DNA from: Occallatibacter sp.
Lineage (GTDB): Bacteria > Acidobacteriota > Terriglobia > Terriglobales > Acidobacteriaceae
Assembly: GCA_031296305.1 (NCBI GenBank)
Contig: JARLFZ010000041.1
Span: 1-32,475, forward strand
Direction of reading: 5' to 3'
Length of the DNA stretch: 32,475 bases
Part shown: positions 23,793 to 31,232 of the stretch, piece by piece
Layout of the letters: each line of letters begins with the position of its first letter
Position numbering within the stretch: the first letter of the stretch is position 1
Position numbers and translations under genes: made by a program
Notes under the pieces: generated by a model
Told to the model about the DNA's origin: nothing
Seen by the model: the letters and a program-made list of their open reading frames with translations, nothing else
The model's database searches: none

Positions 23793-25226
23793 CTAAACCA
23801 ACACACGCTGAAAACCCTTGTGCGGCGCCAACGGGTTCAGTAGCGGCACACGCTCGACTGCTGGTTGCATCGCCTGCACCCAGCCGGTAAGAAGAAAAAA
23901 CAGCATCACCACCTGTTCTCCCATATAGACGGTTGCGAGCGTCGTCATCAACCCAATCAGCACCGCCAGATGCGCAAGGGCCAGCATGCGGTCCTCGCTC
24001 TGGATGGGCTGGGAGATCATGCGCAGCAGTTTCGCCGCGCTGCTCGTGACGATGGCCAGGAACACCGCCAGCCCCGTGAAACCCTCGGTGACCGCGAGCA
24101 TCAGGTACTGGTTGTCGATCGACACCTGGCCATTGACCGCGGGAAGCGTCGTGATGCCCCAGCCAAACGCCTTGCGTTCCATCACCAGCGGCGTGTAATT
24201 GGTGAGCAACTGGCGGCGGTAGATAGCGTTGCGCTGTGCCTCCGTAGAGGCCTGGCTCATCGCTTTCTCTGTGTACTGGCTGGCAAAGTACAAGGCGCCT
24301 GCCGCAAACACCACGCACAACGCCGCAAACACAATCGCCGCTTTCGCCACAGGCAGGTATCGCGTGAGCAGCACAAAAATCAGCGCCAGTCCCACGCCGA
24401 TCCATGGGCCGCGTGACTGGGTCATCAGCAATCCGGCCACAATTGCGGCGAGCGCAAGGCCGCGCAGCGTAATGGGCAGGCCGTGGATGAGGCGGCGCGA
24501 GCCCCAGTTGCGATCGGCGCTGCGCAACCAGAGGCAGTACACCAACCCGATGAGAAAAATCATGCCGGCCAGAATGGCATGGCCGTAGGGTCCTGCAATG
24601 CGTCCGAATCCCCAGCGCATTTGCGGCTGCCACACCTCGTTCTGGTTCGCGCCCAGGAAAGGCGTGGCCAGCTTCTGCCATAAGCTGCGGCCGGTGAGGA
24701 AGTCGTAGGCGCTCAGTGCCGCGACCACGGCCAGCAACGCGGCGATGCGCGCGACGAGCTTCTTGCGCATCGCACTGCCTTCCTGCTCGATGAGCAGCTT
24801 GCCGGCCATGTAAGGAAGCACCATAGTCAAAACACCCGCAACGAACATCAGGCCGCCATCTGCGATGTTGGTGCTGAGCCTTTGCGACACCGCGAGGCTC
24901 GGCGAGAGCAGTTGGGTCCAGTCTCCATTTGCCAGTTCGGTGCTGAACGCCTCTGAAAGTCCCGCGCAGACGGCGAACAGCAACACCCACAGATCGATCC
25001 ATGCCCAGCGCCAGTGCCGCGCCCCCTTGAACACCAGGGCAATGCCCAGGGGCAGAATGGCGGCATCGGCAAAACCGATCGGGGGCAGATGCGGAAGGCG
25101 AAGAACGTAGTACTGCGGCAGCAGCAGCAGCGCGGGCAAATAAACCCACAGCAACGCCTTCCTCTCCGAACCCATGGCCAGAACCGCCCAGCAGGCCAAC
25201 GCCGGTACCAGAATGATCGCCGCCAT
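23793..25226 (-). CDS. O-antigen ligase/polymerase-like membrane protein (Wzy family)
   Basis: A 477-residue protein with about eleven or twelve membrane helices. The Wzy_C/O-antigen ligase signature is LLMTQSRGPWIGVGLALIF (about residues 265-283), where the family shows T-x-S-R-x-x-W/x. A long periplasmic loop follows a later helix: RNAIYRRQLL, then KAFGWGI and SIDNQYL, the family's G-x-G and N-x-y-L pattern. It would polymerise or ligate lipid-linked repeat units at the periplasmic face. ATG 25226 has GGTGGAAA just upstream. It is isolated from neighbours on both sides by palindrome-bearing gaps, so it may have its own transcript. A second long frame on the same strand is only an overlap artefact. 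Confidence 0.85.
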   Translation of the reverse strand: MAAIILVPALACWAVLAMGSERKALLWVYLPALLLLPQYYVLRLPHLPPIGFADAAILPLGIALVFKGARHWRWAWIDLWVLLFAVCAGLSEAFSTELANGDWTQLLSPSLAVSQRLSTNIADGGLMFVAGVLTMVLPYMAGKLLIEQEGSAMRKKLVARIAALLAVVAALSAYDFLTGRSLWQKLATPFLGANQNEVWQPQMRWGFGRIAGPYGHAILAGMIFLIGLVYCLWLRSADRNWGSRRLIHGLPITLRGLALAAIVAGLLMTQSRGPWIGVGLALIFVLLTRYLPVAKAAIVFAALCVVFAAGALYFASQYTEKAMSQASTEAQRNAIYRRQLLTNYTPLVMERKAFGWGITTLPAVNGQVSIDNQYLMLAVTEGFTGLAVFLAIVTSSAAKLLRMISQPIQSEDRMLALAHLAVLIGLMTTLATVYMGEQVVMLFFLLTGWVQAMQPAVERVPLLNPLAPHKGFQRVLV

Positions 25227-25270
25227 TTCGTTTCCACCCCAGAGCTAGTTGCAAAAATGCTCAAAGCCAA

Positions 25271-25500
25271 TTGAAGGGCGTGACTCAGGGGGTTAAGCAG
25301 GCTGCGTGAAAAAGCCAAATTTGCGGCTGACCGCGTAAGAACAGCACGCAGGGGCTAAAGCCCCGCACTGATTTTTGCGCAGCTTACGGCGCGAGTAAAC
25401 TCGCGCCCAGATGCAAAACTCCTTGCCATGAGAGTTTTTCCGCAGCCTGTAAAACCCCTTGTTTCCTTGCCTTCTTCGGCACGAGTAAACTCGTGACCTG
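25271..25500. repeat. Cluster of TAAA-centred palindromes with flanking CGCAGCCTG motifs
   Basis: This 303-base gap holds no gene. It contains GGGGCTAAAGCCCC (25351-25364), the perfect 20-base GGCGCGAGTAAACTCGCGCC (25388-25407) and CACGAGTAAACTCGTG (25480-25495). A second motif, TTTTT-N-CGCAGC-Y-T, accompanies them: at 25371-25388 and 25434-25454 directly, and inverted at 25298-25314. The palindromes share the NTAAAN centre with those at 23669-23720. Confidence 0.75.
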
Positions 25501-25529
25501 ATACAAAAACCCTATTTATGCAATCAGTT

Positions 25530-26735
25530 CTATCCACCAATCCCGTTTTCTGCCGGGAACACGTCTTGTTCGCTCCGCAACCCGATCGGAACCGGCGATC
25601 CAGACTCCGCACCCAGCGGGCGGCCTTGCGAAATTGCCGGCTGCCACTCGTCGAAGAGAGGCTGCAGGTTCCACGCGTGGAGCACGAAGCGTGTTTTCAG
25701 GCTAAGTCCTGCCAGCGAAAGCGAGAGTCCGGCCTCCAGCAACTGACGTCGCGCGCCCAGCAGAACTCCAAGTCCCGCCGCTGTCACCTGCTTCACATCA
25801 TGGAAATGGACTACCGTCACCAGTCCGTTCATGATGCTGCGCGTGGTTGCATCCTGTACCAGCGCAGCGATCTCGGCTCCCAGCCTGCCATGAATGTTCA
25901 CGTGCAGCACTTGCGGTGTCGCGGCCGTGGTCACTGTGGATTCGCCCAGGTACGGCCGCTGCCACCAGGCTGCCAATAATGCCATCGGCAAGTGCCGTAC
26001 CAGACCGGCAAAGTCGCGCAGGTACCGCGGGCCCAGCCGCATCGGTTCCTGCAGGAGGCGCATCGCCCACTCCAGGCCGCATCTCTGAATCCAGCGCGGG
26101 GCGCGCCAATTGTCGCCCACCAGAATGTCGAAGCTGCCGCCCACGCCCATGGAAAGTGGAACGCCTAGCCGCTTGCGGTGCATCCAGATCCATTTTTCCT
26201 GTTTCGGATTGCCAAATGCGACCAGCAGAATATCGGGGCTAACGGCATGAATCTTCCTGAGGATCTCAGTGTGATCCATGCGCATCAGGTTTTCCTCGGC
26301 GGGAGCAAACGTGCCTACAATCTGCACCCCGGGAAAATTGCGTTCGAGCAGCCGGGCGGCGCGGTCGGCCACGCCGGGCTTGGCGCCTAGCAGAAAAATC
26401 TTGTAACCCTCGCGTGCTGAAAGTTCGGCCAGCCTCGGCACCAGGTCCACGCCGGTCACACGCTCCGCTAACGGACAGCCCAGAAGCCCTGAAGCCCAGA
26501 CCAACGGCATGCCATCGGGGAAAACCAGGCTCGAGCCGGCAACAATGCGATGCAGATGCGGATCCGCCAGCGCGTTCAGCCAGATGTCCACGTTCATGGT
26601 GCACGCCTGGTGGGTTCCACCCGACTGAATCAGGCGCTCCAGCGTGTCAACCGCCTCATCGGCGCTCAAGCTGTTGATCGGCAACCCCATGACTGCAACC
26701 GGGTGCTGCAAGTGGTCTCTCATCCCAGGGTCCAT
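25530..26735 (-). CDS. WecG/TagA/CpsF glycosyltransferase fused to a C-terminal STAS domain
   Basis: A 401-residue protein. Residues about 12-250 form the GT26 transferase, which adds UDP-ManNAc(A)-like sugars to lipid-linked precursors: TMNVDIW, VFPDGMPLVW with the conserved Asp, GVDLVPRL, IFLLGAKPGVA, AFGNPKQEKW (177-182) and the MGVGGSFDILVGDNWRAPRW element. Residues about 270-365 look like a STAS domain (VLHVNIHGRLGAE..., VTVVHFHDVKQVTAAGLGVLL). The usual D-S-x-G-L phosphoacceptor reads T-A-A-G-L, so no serine is available. ATG 26735 has AGG six bases ahead of the spacer; GTG 26750 and ATG 26723 are alternatives. It is probably an early gene of the exopolysaccharide series. Confidence 0.86.
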   Translation of the reverse strand: MDPGMRDHLQHPVAVMGLPINSLSADEAVDTLERLIQSGGTHQACTMNVDIWLNALADPHLHRIVAGSSLVFPDGMPLVWASGLLGCPLAERVTGVDLVPRLAELSAREGYKIFLLGAKPGVADRAARLLERNFPGVQIVGTFAPAEENLMRMDHTEILRKIHAVSPDILLVAFGNPKQEKWIWMHRKRLGVPLSMGVGGSFDILVGDNWRAPRWIQRCGLEWAMRLLQEPMRLGPRYLRDFAGLVRHLPMALLAAWWQRPYLGESTVTTAATPQVLHVNIHGRLGAEIAALVQDATTRSIMNGLVTVVHFHDVKQVTAAGLGVLLGARRQLLEAGLSLSLAGLSLKTRFVLHAWNLQPLFDEWQPAISQGRPLGAESGSPVPIGLRSEQDVFPAENGIGG

Positions 26736-27070
26736 TCCCTGCCTACGCACGCGCCTGGCCTAAGCAGTGGATGCCATCGCCGTCACTTTCACGGCTGATT
26801 CCTTCTCTTGCGCGCCGCATCCCTATCCGCAACTGGAAACGAAGGTCTCCAGAGGTCGACCGAATGCCACGTTGGCGCTATGGCCTCCAGAGTACACCGA
26901 AAGTGAACCAATCTTCTTGACTCCGTCAGAATCAGTGGCGACATTTTGTGGGCCGCAGGCGGACTGATGCCTAGAAACTACCTTTTTGGAACCAACAGGA
27001 ACAATGGCGAGAAGGTGGGCAGAGACGCACGGAGAAATACCTCCTAAGACACTCATGAATTCCGTACACT

Positions 27071-27095
27071 AGTAACCGTTCTTTGGTTACTTTTT
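27071..27095 (+). terminator. Terminator-like hairpin on the + strand with no upstream + gene
   Basis: AGTAACC (27071-27077), loop GTTCTTT, GGTTACT (27085-27091) and then a run of five T (27091-27095). The stem is a perfect seven pairs. It has the form of an intrinsic terminator only on the + strand, yet the genes on either side are on the minus strand. Confidence 0.45.
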
Positions 27096-27120
27096 CCGCA
27101 GTTGCACAATTTGAAGGCTT

Positions 27121-27140
27121 TCTTCGCCGGCCTGCGAAGA
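27121..27140. other. Perfect stem-loop downstream of the GH-like gene
   Basis: TCTTCGC (27121-27127), loop CGGCCT, GCGAAGA (27134-27140). It lies 33 bases beyond the stop of the minus-strand glycosidase gene. No T run follows on that strand, so it may stabilise the mRNA end or act weakly in termination. Confidence 0.35.
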
Positions 27141-27172
27141 TCTCCTGGATGTACTCCAATTGCCGTGCAGTT

Positions 27173-29494
27173 TTATTCTGTCCATTCCAGAACGGCCATC
27201 GAGCAGGGAGCCAGCATGATCTCACTTCCTGCGAAGTGCTCCCGCTCGATCTGGACCCTGACCGTTTCCTCATTGGTGTCGCCCGGCGAGGAGCTGGCCA
27301 GCCGTGAGAGCGTGGCGTTGGCGTCGTGCCCGAGGCCCGCAGCCTCTACGCTGATGCGTCGCGTGTGATGCAAGCCGTAGTTGAAAACGATGAGACTGTG
27401 CCGCGTTCCGTCCTGAAAGGCGTAGGCATCGATTTCGTGTGCGCTGCGCAGACTCACGCCGTCGTTGCCCGGGGGCTGGTCGTGCGTGGGATTCTCACCT
27501 GTGACCTCGACCTTCACCAAGTCCCCGCAGATGGCGCGATTGGCCAGGCTTTCGGCAAGAAACTGCGGCCGCTTGCGGCCCTCAGCGCCCATCTCAATCA
27601 CGCTTCCCCAGAGCCGCACTGGTGTGTGGTCTGGGCGCAGAAACTCGTACTGCGGCAAACTGAAAAGCATCTCGTCGCGGATCCCATGATCGCGCATCAT
27701 GCGCAGCATGTGGCCGGCCACGGCCAGCCCTGCTGCGGCCGATGGAGTGAATCGATCGAGAATAGCTTCGGGCGCCGTCCCTCCCGTGGTGTGCAGGTTC
27801 ACTTCATACACGGCAAGTTGCCGGCCGCCCGCCGATTGGGCCGCTGCGGCAACAAATCCCTCGCGCGACATTTCTTCGGGCTGCGCAAGGAGTGGGCCAT
27901 AAAGCTGGTCGTCGTTCGCCCACTCGGTTACGCTGCGCATCAGATACGGTGCGATCGCCAGGGAATTGGCCAGCGGCGCCGCGGCCAGTAGCGCCGCATT
28001 GCGGTCTGGATGGAAAGCGTGCGTACCCACCACGAGATCGAACTGTGCAAGCGCCGGCCCTGTCGCTGCGCGGAATGTAGCGAACACCGCATTCGCCCTG
28101 CGTCCGTAAGCCGCGGGATCTTCGATCGCCTCTCCGCGGAAATCCGGGTTCCAGGTTTCATTTCCGAGCTCGATATGAATGGTGCGAAAGGCCTGCGTCC
28201 ACGGTTCGCGGCGTCCGGCGGCCACGCGCAATGCTCCGCCCTGGGTTGTCGCCGGGCCGGCCAGGTATTCAGCCAGCTTTCGCGTCTCCTTCAGGCTCAT
28301 GGCGGTCGGCGCGACGATCCACGGCTCCGCGCCGATTTCGCGGCACAGCTCCAGAAACTCCGGAATCCCCACCGCAACATCATCGGAGGGTTTGAAACTC
28401 GCGAGGTAGCCCGATCGCTCGCGCGCCGCCGGGCTGACGAGAAGATTGTCCACGGTGCTGCCCAGTCCGGCGTCGCCCTCCATCAGCCGCATCACGCCGG
28501 GATGCAGTTCTCTCAGCGTCTCCACAACTTCGTCGCGAAACGCCGTGTGGTTCGAGGCATCGCCAACCACCGGCTCCAGCGCAACATCGCTCAGCAGTAC
28601 GGAGCCGCCGGAAACGGTGAAACCGGTCTCGACCGCTCCTGCTGGCAACGCCGTCTCGTTCGCGGTGAACTCTTCGCTGTACTCGGCCCACGCGGGTGTC
28701 AAATGGACGTCTTTGTCGACATAGCGGCGCAGCCCCGGGACCAGGCGGCATACGTGCAGGTGCATTGTTTTGGCGCCGGCAACCACCTTGGCGCGAAAAC
28801 TCACCCGGTAGCGGCCGCGGAGATGCACAAACGACCTCGCCGCCGTGGAGTCGAAATATGCGTTCAGGTCCGCTGACTGGCCCGTACCCGAGGCGTCGAT
28901 TTTCAATGTCTGATGCACCGGCACGCCCGGCGGAAGATCCGTGTCCTCGAGTTCAAGCCGCGCGCCACCATGCATCGTCGGCCACCAGCCGGCGCCCGGA
29001 TCGTCGGGAGCATTCTTTTCGACCGCAATCCAGTCGCCCGCGCCCACGCCCGAACTGAGAGTCAACGAATACCCCCGGTACGCCGCCCCGCCGCGCGTTA
29101 CCGTGCCGCGCTGGCCCGCCGCCGAGCCATCCAGAACTTCGTAGCTCGCGCCATTCCAGAACTCTGCCGGAAATTGAATCCCGGGCGACATATCCACGCA
29201 CGAGCCGGCACCGCCCGCGCCACAGTGAAAGATGGTGCGGTACGTCATCCCCGCAAACTCAGGATTGCGCGGAAGCAGATTTTTGAGCACTTGGCCAGAG
29301 TCGTAGAAGTTGTGCTCGCCCAGGTTCACGCCGAGTCGCGTTACCTTCGCAAGAATTACGTCGCTCGTGACCCGCAGGCGCGTGATGCCCATCGTGGCTT
29401 CGCTCGTCGTCTGCGCGGGGCCCGGCGACGCCGCAGAAAGCACGAGCAATGCAAGCAGGATCTTCCCGCGAAATGTGCAGCTCCCGCTCTGCAT
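27173..29494 (-). CDS. Secreted clan GH-A-like glycoside hydrolase
   Basis: A 773-residue secreted enzyme candidate. A signal peptide (residues about 8-28, ILLALLVLSAASPGPAQ) is followed by a beta-rich region (about 100-310) that looks like a carbohydrate-binding or jelly-roll module. A TIM-barrel-like region contains HIELGNETWN, with Asn445-Glu446 as in the acid/base motif of clan GH-A, and AVYEVNLHTTGG, with Glu564 in the nucleophile position. The C-terminal ~120 residues suggest an arabinofuranosidase-type beta domain. GH51-like arabinofuranosidases are the nearest group I can name; the exact family is uncertain. ATG 29494 gives a normal signal peptide; an upstream in-frame GTG (29536) has no ribosome site. 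Beside polysaccharide genes, it may trim or release the polymer. Confidence 0.72.
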   Translation of the reverse strand: MQSGSCTFRGKILLALLVLSAASPGPAQTTSEATMGITRLRVTSDVILAKVTRLGVNLGEHNFYDSGQVLKNLLPRNPEFAGMTYRTIFHCGAGGAGSCVDMSPGIQFPAEFWNGASYEVLDGSAAGQRGTVTRGGAAYRGYSLTLSSGVGAGDWIAVEKNAPDDPGAGWWPTMHGGARLELEDTDLPPGVPVHQTLKIDASGTGQSADLNAYFDSTAARSFVHLRGRYRVSFRAKVVAGAKTMHLHVCRLVPGLRRYVDKDVHLTPAWAEYSEEFTANETALPAGAVETGFTVSGGSVLLSDVALEPVVGDASNHTAFRDEVVETLRELHPGVMRLMEGDAGLGSTVDNLLVSPAARERSGYLASFKPSDDVAVGIPEFLELCREIGAEPWIVAPTAMSLKETRKLAEYLAGPATTQGGALRVAAGRREPWTQAFRTIHIELGNETWNPDFRGEAIEDPAAYGRRANAVFATFRAATGPALAQFDLVVGTHAFHPDRNAALLAAAPLANSLAIAPYLMRSVTEWANDDQLYGPLLAQPEEMSREGFVAAAAQSAGGRQLAVYEVNLHTTGGTAPEAILDRFTPSAAAGLAVAGHMLRMMRDHGIRDEMLFSLPQYEFLRPDHTPVRLWGSVIEMGAEGRKRPQFLAESLANRAICGDLVKVEVTGENPTHDQPPGNDGVSLRSAHEIDAYAFQDGTRHSLIVFNYGLHHTRRISVEAAGLGHDANATLSRLASSSPGDTNEETVRVQIEREHFAGSEIMLAPCSMAVLEWTE

Positions 29495-29690
29495 CTCTGC
29501 AACGATCCTTTTCGCACTGGAGGAATGAAAATGCACCGAGGCTCACCCGCTCCCAGCATATTCTTCTTCTCACGAGCCGGCCGTTCTCGACTGCCGGCAC
29601 ATTAATGCCCAAGAGGGCTATCAGCTCCGGTCGTCCCTACAGCCATCGCGCAGCTCTTCCTCACCGACAGCCCTCTATACTTGAGGCACC

Positions 29691-30761
29691 GTGACCGATC
29701 CAACCGGATTCCGCGCAGCTCGGGCGGCAAGCGAAGAGGGCCTTGTCTGCTCGGGCTATGATTGCGCTGTCTCCGTTATTGTGGTCTCGTTCAATACGCG
29801 CGATCTGCTGCGGAAGTGTCTCACTTCGCTGCGCGAGGAGTGCACCCGGCTTCCCGAAGACGTATCGGCCGAGATCCTGGTGGTTGACAACGGCTCGCGG
29901 GACGGCTCGGCCGATATGGTTGCGGCGGAATTTTCCGGCTCCGGCGTTCCGGTTCGCCTCATCCGCAGCGACGTGAATCTTGGCTTCGGCGTAGCCAACA
30001 ATCGCGCCATCGAGGCGGCTCGGGGACGCTATCCGGTCCTGCTCAACTCCGATGCGTTTTTTCATTCTGGCGCGTTCGCCCGCGCCCTCGCTCACATGGA
30101 AACCGATCCCACCGCAGGCGTCGGCGGCGCGCGACTCGTGGGGCGCGATGGCGCCTGGCAGCCAGCGGCGCGCATGTTTCCCACCGTTCTGCAGGATGCT
30201 TTTGTGCTTACGGGACTCGCCTCGCGCTTCCCGCGCTCGCACTTCTTCAGCGCCGCCGAACGCACCTGGGCCGATCCTGCCGTGCCTGCCGAGGTGGATT
30301 GGGTTACTGGCGCCTTCATGATTCTGCGCCGCGAAGCACTTGCTAAAGCCGGCCTGTTCGATCCCGCGTTCTTCCTTTATTGCGAGGAGGTGGACCTGTG
30401 CCGCCGCGTGAAGCGCGCCGGCTTTCATGTGCGTTATTGGCCCGATATCGTCGTCACGCACTTGCACGGCGAGTCCTCGCGCCAGGTCGATGTGCAGGTT
30501 TTTTCCGAGAATGAATCGCAAGTCGTGCTCTGGCGCATGCGTTCGACACTGCTCTACTACCGCAAGCACCACGGAGCGAAGGTGTGGCTCGCGCGCTGGC
30601 TTGAGGAAGGCCTTTACGCGCTGAGTTTCCTGCGCAACCGCTTCAGTCGCTCGCCGGCGCGGCGTGAGCGCGCGCGTGAGGCCGTGATGCTTCTTCGCCT
30701 GCTGCGACAGGCGTGGAAACAGACGCGCGGCGGGCGCGTCAGTCCGCCAAGGCCGTGGTAG
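29691..30761 (+). CDS. Glycosyltransferase family 2, rhamnosyltransferase-like
   Basis: A 356-residue cytoplasmic GT-A enzyme. Motifs: VSVIVVSFNTRDLL (about residue 27), ILVVDNGSRDGS, LNLGFGVANNRAI-type segment (VNLGFGVANN), LLNSDAFF as the DxD-equivalent, VDWVTGAFMILRREAL and LYCEEVDLCRRVKRAGF. The last two are typical of the WcaE/rhamnosyl subgroup (tGaxmliRr, fDExFFxYxED). The C-terminal part has a basic amphipathic stretch that may touch the membrane. The start is GTG 29691 with GAGG five bases ahead; the preceding TATACT (29676-29681) resembles a -10 box. It is divergent from the glycosidase gene, 196 bases apart, and most likely serves the same polysaccharide pathway. Confidence 0.88.
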   Translation: MTDPTGFRAARAASEEGLVCSGYDCAVSVIVVSFNTRDLLRKCLTSLREECTRLPEDVSAEILVVDNGSRDGSADMVAAEFSGSGVPVRLIRSDVNLGFGVANNRAIEAARGRYPVLLNSDAFFHSGAFARALAHMETDPTAGVGGARLVGRDGAWQPAARMFPTVLQDAFVLTGLASRFPRSHFFSAAERTWADPAVPAEVDWVTGAFMILRREALAKAGLFDPAFFLYCEEVDLCRRVKRAGFHVRYWPDIVVTHLHGESSRQVDVQVFSENESQVVLWRMRSTLLYYRKHHGAKVWLARWLEEGLYALSFLRNRFSRSPARRERAREAVMLLRLLRQAWKQTRGGRVSPPRPW

Positions 30762-30779
30762 ATTCGGTGGGGGTGCGGG

Positions 30780-31220
30780 ATGTTCCAGAGCTCGTATTTC
30801 ATTCGCGTATCGCTGATGGCGATGTTGCTGTCAATAACGTCCAGTGCGCAGAAGCTGGATACGAAATCGCTGAGAGAAATTCTCTCCAAGCAAGGTTTTA
30901 CAGGACTGCTGCAGGGCAAGATCACCTTCAAATTTCTTGGAAATATGCGGTGTAGTTCTGCAGCGCTCGGAGTCTACTACTACACTTGGGAGGAAACAAA
31001 CCCGCCGGGGCGTGCTATCCATTTCAGTCAGCGCCTCATATTTATTGAGAATCAAAGCTATTTAGGGCAATATGTGATCGCAGATCGCCCAACTCTAATT
31101 AAGGCGGATTCACTACGTTTTCCCTATCCAAAAGACGATGGCAATACAATTCAATGCGATCAAAATGGGTTGCCTGAATTAGTTCATCTGGGCGGCGGAG
31201 ATATACCCCTTGAACGGTAG
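30780..31220 (+). CDS. Small putative secreted protein, AT-rich, unknown function
   Basis: A 146-residue protein that I do not recognise. The N-terminus (FIRVSLMAMLLSITSSAQ, about residues 7-24) looks like a Sec signal peptide. The mature part is mixed beta with a YYYTWEETNPPGRAIHF segment and two cysteines (about 58 and 125). Base composition differs from the surroundings: 22 of 60 bases are G or C at 31021-31080, against 41 of 60 at 30661-30720. That points to recent transfer. A purine-rich stretch (GGTGGGGGTGCGGG) lies just before ATG 30780, 18 bases after the glycosyltransferase stop. It ends 12 bases from the convergent epimerase gene. Confidence 0.6.
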   Translation: MFQSSYFIRVSLMAMLLSITSSAQKLDTKSLREILSKQGFTGLLQGKITFKFLGNMRCSSAALGVYYYTWEETNPPGRAIHFSQRLIFIENQSYLGQYVIADRPTLIKADSLRFPYPKDDGNTIQCDQNGLPELVHLGGGDIPLER

Positions 31221-31232
31221 TATTGATCGTCT

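Larger units (their letters stand above)
26736..27172. other. 437-base gap with no confident protein gene
   Basis: It lies between the downstream end of the GH-like gene and the start of the GT26-STAS gene, both minus strand. Short frames exist on both strands without family features. It should hold the promoter of the exopolysaccharide genes, but no convincing minus-strand -35/-10 pair was found. Two hairpins at its left end are listed separately. Confidence 0.5.

Noticed and set aside
23767..25254. A 495-codon open frame on the same strand as, but out of frame with, the polymerase
   Set aside because: The translation is arginine- and histidine-rich without hydrophobic helices; the overlapping frame gives a clear multi-pass O-antigen polymerase.
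26780..26800. A GG...GC spaced motif resembling a sigma-54 promoter before the GT26-STAS gene
   Set aside because: The spacing between the GG and GC elements is two bases short of the required distance.
27010..27050. GCAGAGACGCACGGAGAAA stretch resembling dispersed CACAGAG-type repeats
   Set aside because: Only one degenerate copy is present, and a 7-base register cannot be shown convincingly.
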